Shown here piece by piece: positions 61,995 through 64,000 of a stretch of DNA of 64,000 nt (the first letter of the stretch is position 1; every line of letters begins with the position of its first letter). Both the position numbers and the translations under genes were made by a program. Source of the stretch: Apodemus sylvaticus (Eukaryota; Chordata; Mammalia; Rodentia; Muridae); the NCBI RefSeq assembly GCF_947179515.1, contig NC_067472.1, forward strand, positions 106,431,506 to 106,495,505, given 5' to 3'. The notes below the pieces were generated by a model that did not search any database, was not told the origin of the DNA, and worked only from the letters and a program-made list of their open reading frames with translations.

Positions 61995-62810
61995 ATGCCT
62001 TCTTGTTGGGCATGGTGGCACAGGTCTGAAATGTATGCTCTCAGGAGGCTGAGGCAGGGGGATGACGAATTTAGAAAAAATTGAGAGTAGTGATGTATAC
62101 CTTTGATCCCAGTTTTGGGAGGCAGAGACAGATGGATCTCTGAATTCAAGGCCATCGTGTTCTATAGAGTGAGTTCTAAGAGGCTAGGCACTGAGACCCT
62201 ACCTCAAAACAACAATAAAAGAAGAGAACAAGGAAAATACACAATGTTCTTTTCTCCTGGATCACAGCTACGCTGCCCCACAAAAGACTAAAAACTAGTG
62301 CAGGCTAAGGGAGCTGGGCTGATGACTCAATGAGGGGGCATCCATCGATGGCCGTGGCCTTGATGTGTCCAAGAAGGCGCTGGCACTTTTTAAAAAGGAA
62401 GGCATAGGTGAGCTAACTGTGGGCGTACAAAGAGAGGGAGAGGGCTGGAGAGACTGCTCAGCAGTTATGAGCACCGCCGCCCCTGCAGGGGTCCTCACAA
62501 CTGTCTGCAATGCCAGTGCCAGAGAACCTTACGCCCTCTTCTGGCCTCTGGAGGCATTGCATTCATGTGTTTTGCTTAAATAAATGCAAACAAAACATGC
62601 AAATGTTCTGTCCTCATTTGCAAATAAATTTAAAGAGCAGTGAGATGGCATAGCAGGCAAACATGCTTGTCGCCAAGCCTGGTGGTCTGAGCTTGACCTC
62701 CAGGACCCACATGGTGGGAGAAAAAACTGACTCCCAAAAGGTGTTTTTTTGGCCTCCACGTATGTGGTGTGGTATACACACACACACACACACATACACA
62801 CAAGTAATTA
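61995..62810 (+). mobile_element. SINE cluster at the right end of the window
   Basis: Two diverged B1-like units (61995-62090, 62090-62220), a B2/B3-type unit (62440-62600) and a B4/ID-type unit (62635-62775) ending in (CA)n at about 62777-62800. Beyond it, 62850-64000 shows only GT/GA microsatellites at 63708-63830; no Gdpd5 exon was found. Confidence 0.65.
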
Positions 62811-63798
62811 ACATAAAAAGGGAGTGTATGCAGGAAAAAGTTCATCGAGTATGATTTTTTTTAATGCCTGAATTTTTGGTCACATAAAAAATGAATTAAG
62901 ATAAAGCAAGCAGACAGAAATAACCAGGATTCCTTAAATAAATACATCTGTAGAATGTCCAGGCCCTGTTCTACTACTCAGAGCCTGGGAAGCCAGGCCT
63001 GGAAACAGATCCAGCTTGGATTGTCTCTGGCTGGCAGGCTTCTGCCTCCGAGACCTCACAGGACAGTGACAGGAAGAGGAGAAGGACCTGGAGCAGGAAG
63101 CAGGGGAGCTGAGGGACCCCCCAGTCTGGCTGGCTCTGTAGAACTCCAGGCTTCTCCCTTAGGATCAAGCATGTGTGACCTGACCTGCTGAGAGCCAGGC
63201 ACAGCCCTGGGAGGTGACCACAGCATGTGTGCCCGGTCCCCTGCTGCCAGCTGGTTTCTTCTTTCAAGTGTCAGCAATGCAACTGAGAGAAGAAAGCTCC
63301 TCCTGGAGGGGGCTGAGGAGGCCCCAGAGCAGTCCTCAGTATGGAGTCAGCAGGGACTGTTCTCTTCATCCCTGCAAGACTTCAGCCACCTAGGCCTGGC
63401 TCCCAAGGTGGCCCCCTCCCGCTCCACACACCTAACTCAAGTTCACCTCTCCCTCTTTCTGTCTCCCTGCTAGCTGGGTCAGTGTCACGGATCCTGTTTG
63501 CTTCCAGACATTTCTGCCTCTTCTTAGATAATGTGCCTACTCCTAGCCATGCTGTGGGGAAAGAGATGACTCTGTCCCACCCCACCGCCACACCCCCTGG
63601 AGCTCCTGAAAGGAGATGGCTCTCTCGGCCAGAACTGCCCCAGTCCTATGGCATTGATCGAGCATAGCAGGTATCAATGACCTGTAGTCAGCATAGGTGT
63701 GCATCTGTGTGTGTGTGTGTGTGTGTGTGAAAGAGAGAGAGTGAAAGAGAGAGATAGAGATACAAGACACATACAGACACACACACACATACACACAC

Positions 63799-63830
<32 letters not shown>

Positions 63831-64000
63831 GAAGTTTTGGACCAGTCTGGAATGAACACTTGGACAGAGTGCCAGGTTAGTCTTCAAGGATCACCAAATT
63901 AGAGTGGGTTGGGACCAGGCACCCGGTGGAAATCGATAACGCAAATGTTGTAAAATGCATCTGGGAGGGGAGGCTGCCGGGGCTGAGGAGAAAGCCCTCC

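Noticed and set aside
59000..64000. Upstream Gdpd5 exons (residues 1-125)
   Set aside because: Searched on the minus strand for the expected N-terminal membrane-segment coding sequence; none seen, so they are taken to lie beyond 64000.

Overview
This window is mouse (Mus musculus or a very close murine) nuclear DNA. Rodent-specific B1, B2, B3 and B4 SINEs are scattered throughout, and three neighbouring genes can be read exon by exon with consensus splice sites: Rps3 (+ strand), Klhl35 (- strand) and the 3' three-quarters of Gdpd5 (- strand). This is the conserved Arrb1-Rps3-Klhl35-Gdpd5-Serpinh1 order, mouse chromosome 7 and human 11q13; the chromosome placement is recalled, not computed.

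Layout. 1-25.7 kb is repeat-rich intergenic DNA without a recognised gene. It holds an old, broken, probably non-autonomous LTR retroelement (about 141-8130), a second fragment of its internal sequence (about 16.2-17.3 kb), candidate solo LTRs, hAT-like DNA-transposon remnants, many SINEs and microsatellites. 25.74-30.72 kb is Rps3, a seven-exon housekeeping gene with a TATA-like box, a pyrimidine-rich start (5'TOP) and a YY1-like site at the start codon; introns 1 and 5 carry the C/D snoRNAs Snord15a and Snord15b. 30.7-34.7 kb is intergenic. 34.7-40.8 kb is Klhl35, six coding exons, with a GC-rich first exon encoding BTB and BACK followed by six Kelch repeats. 40.8-46.3 kb is intergenic and includes a Z-DNA-prone GT/GC tract about 0.5 kb upstream of the Klhl35 start. 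46.3-64 kb is Gdpd5 (GDE2): eleven coding exons (480 residues plus stop) and the 3' UTR. Its first roughly 125 codons lie past the right edge.

How the genes relate. Rps3 and its snoRNAs form one ribosome-biogenesis unit: the mRNA makes a 40S protein while its introns yield 28S rRNA methylation guides. Klhl35 is a candidate Cullin-3 substrate adaptor and Gdpd5 is a membrane glycerophosphodiesterase; nothing in the sequence links them functionally to each other or to Rps3.

No undescribed multi-gene system was found. The most distinctive signals are three perfect 8-mers spaced exactly 10 bp apart just upstream of the Rps3 TATA-like box, a splice-flanked open segment on the minus strand near 12.6 kb, and the PPT/LTR architecture of the broken retroelement. 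SINE boundaries are by eye unless target-site duplications are quoted.
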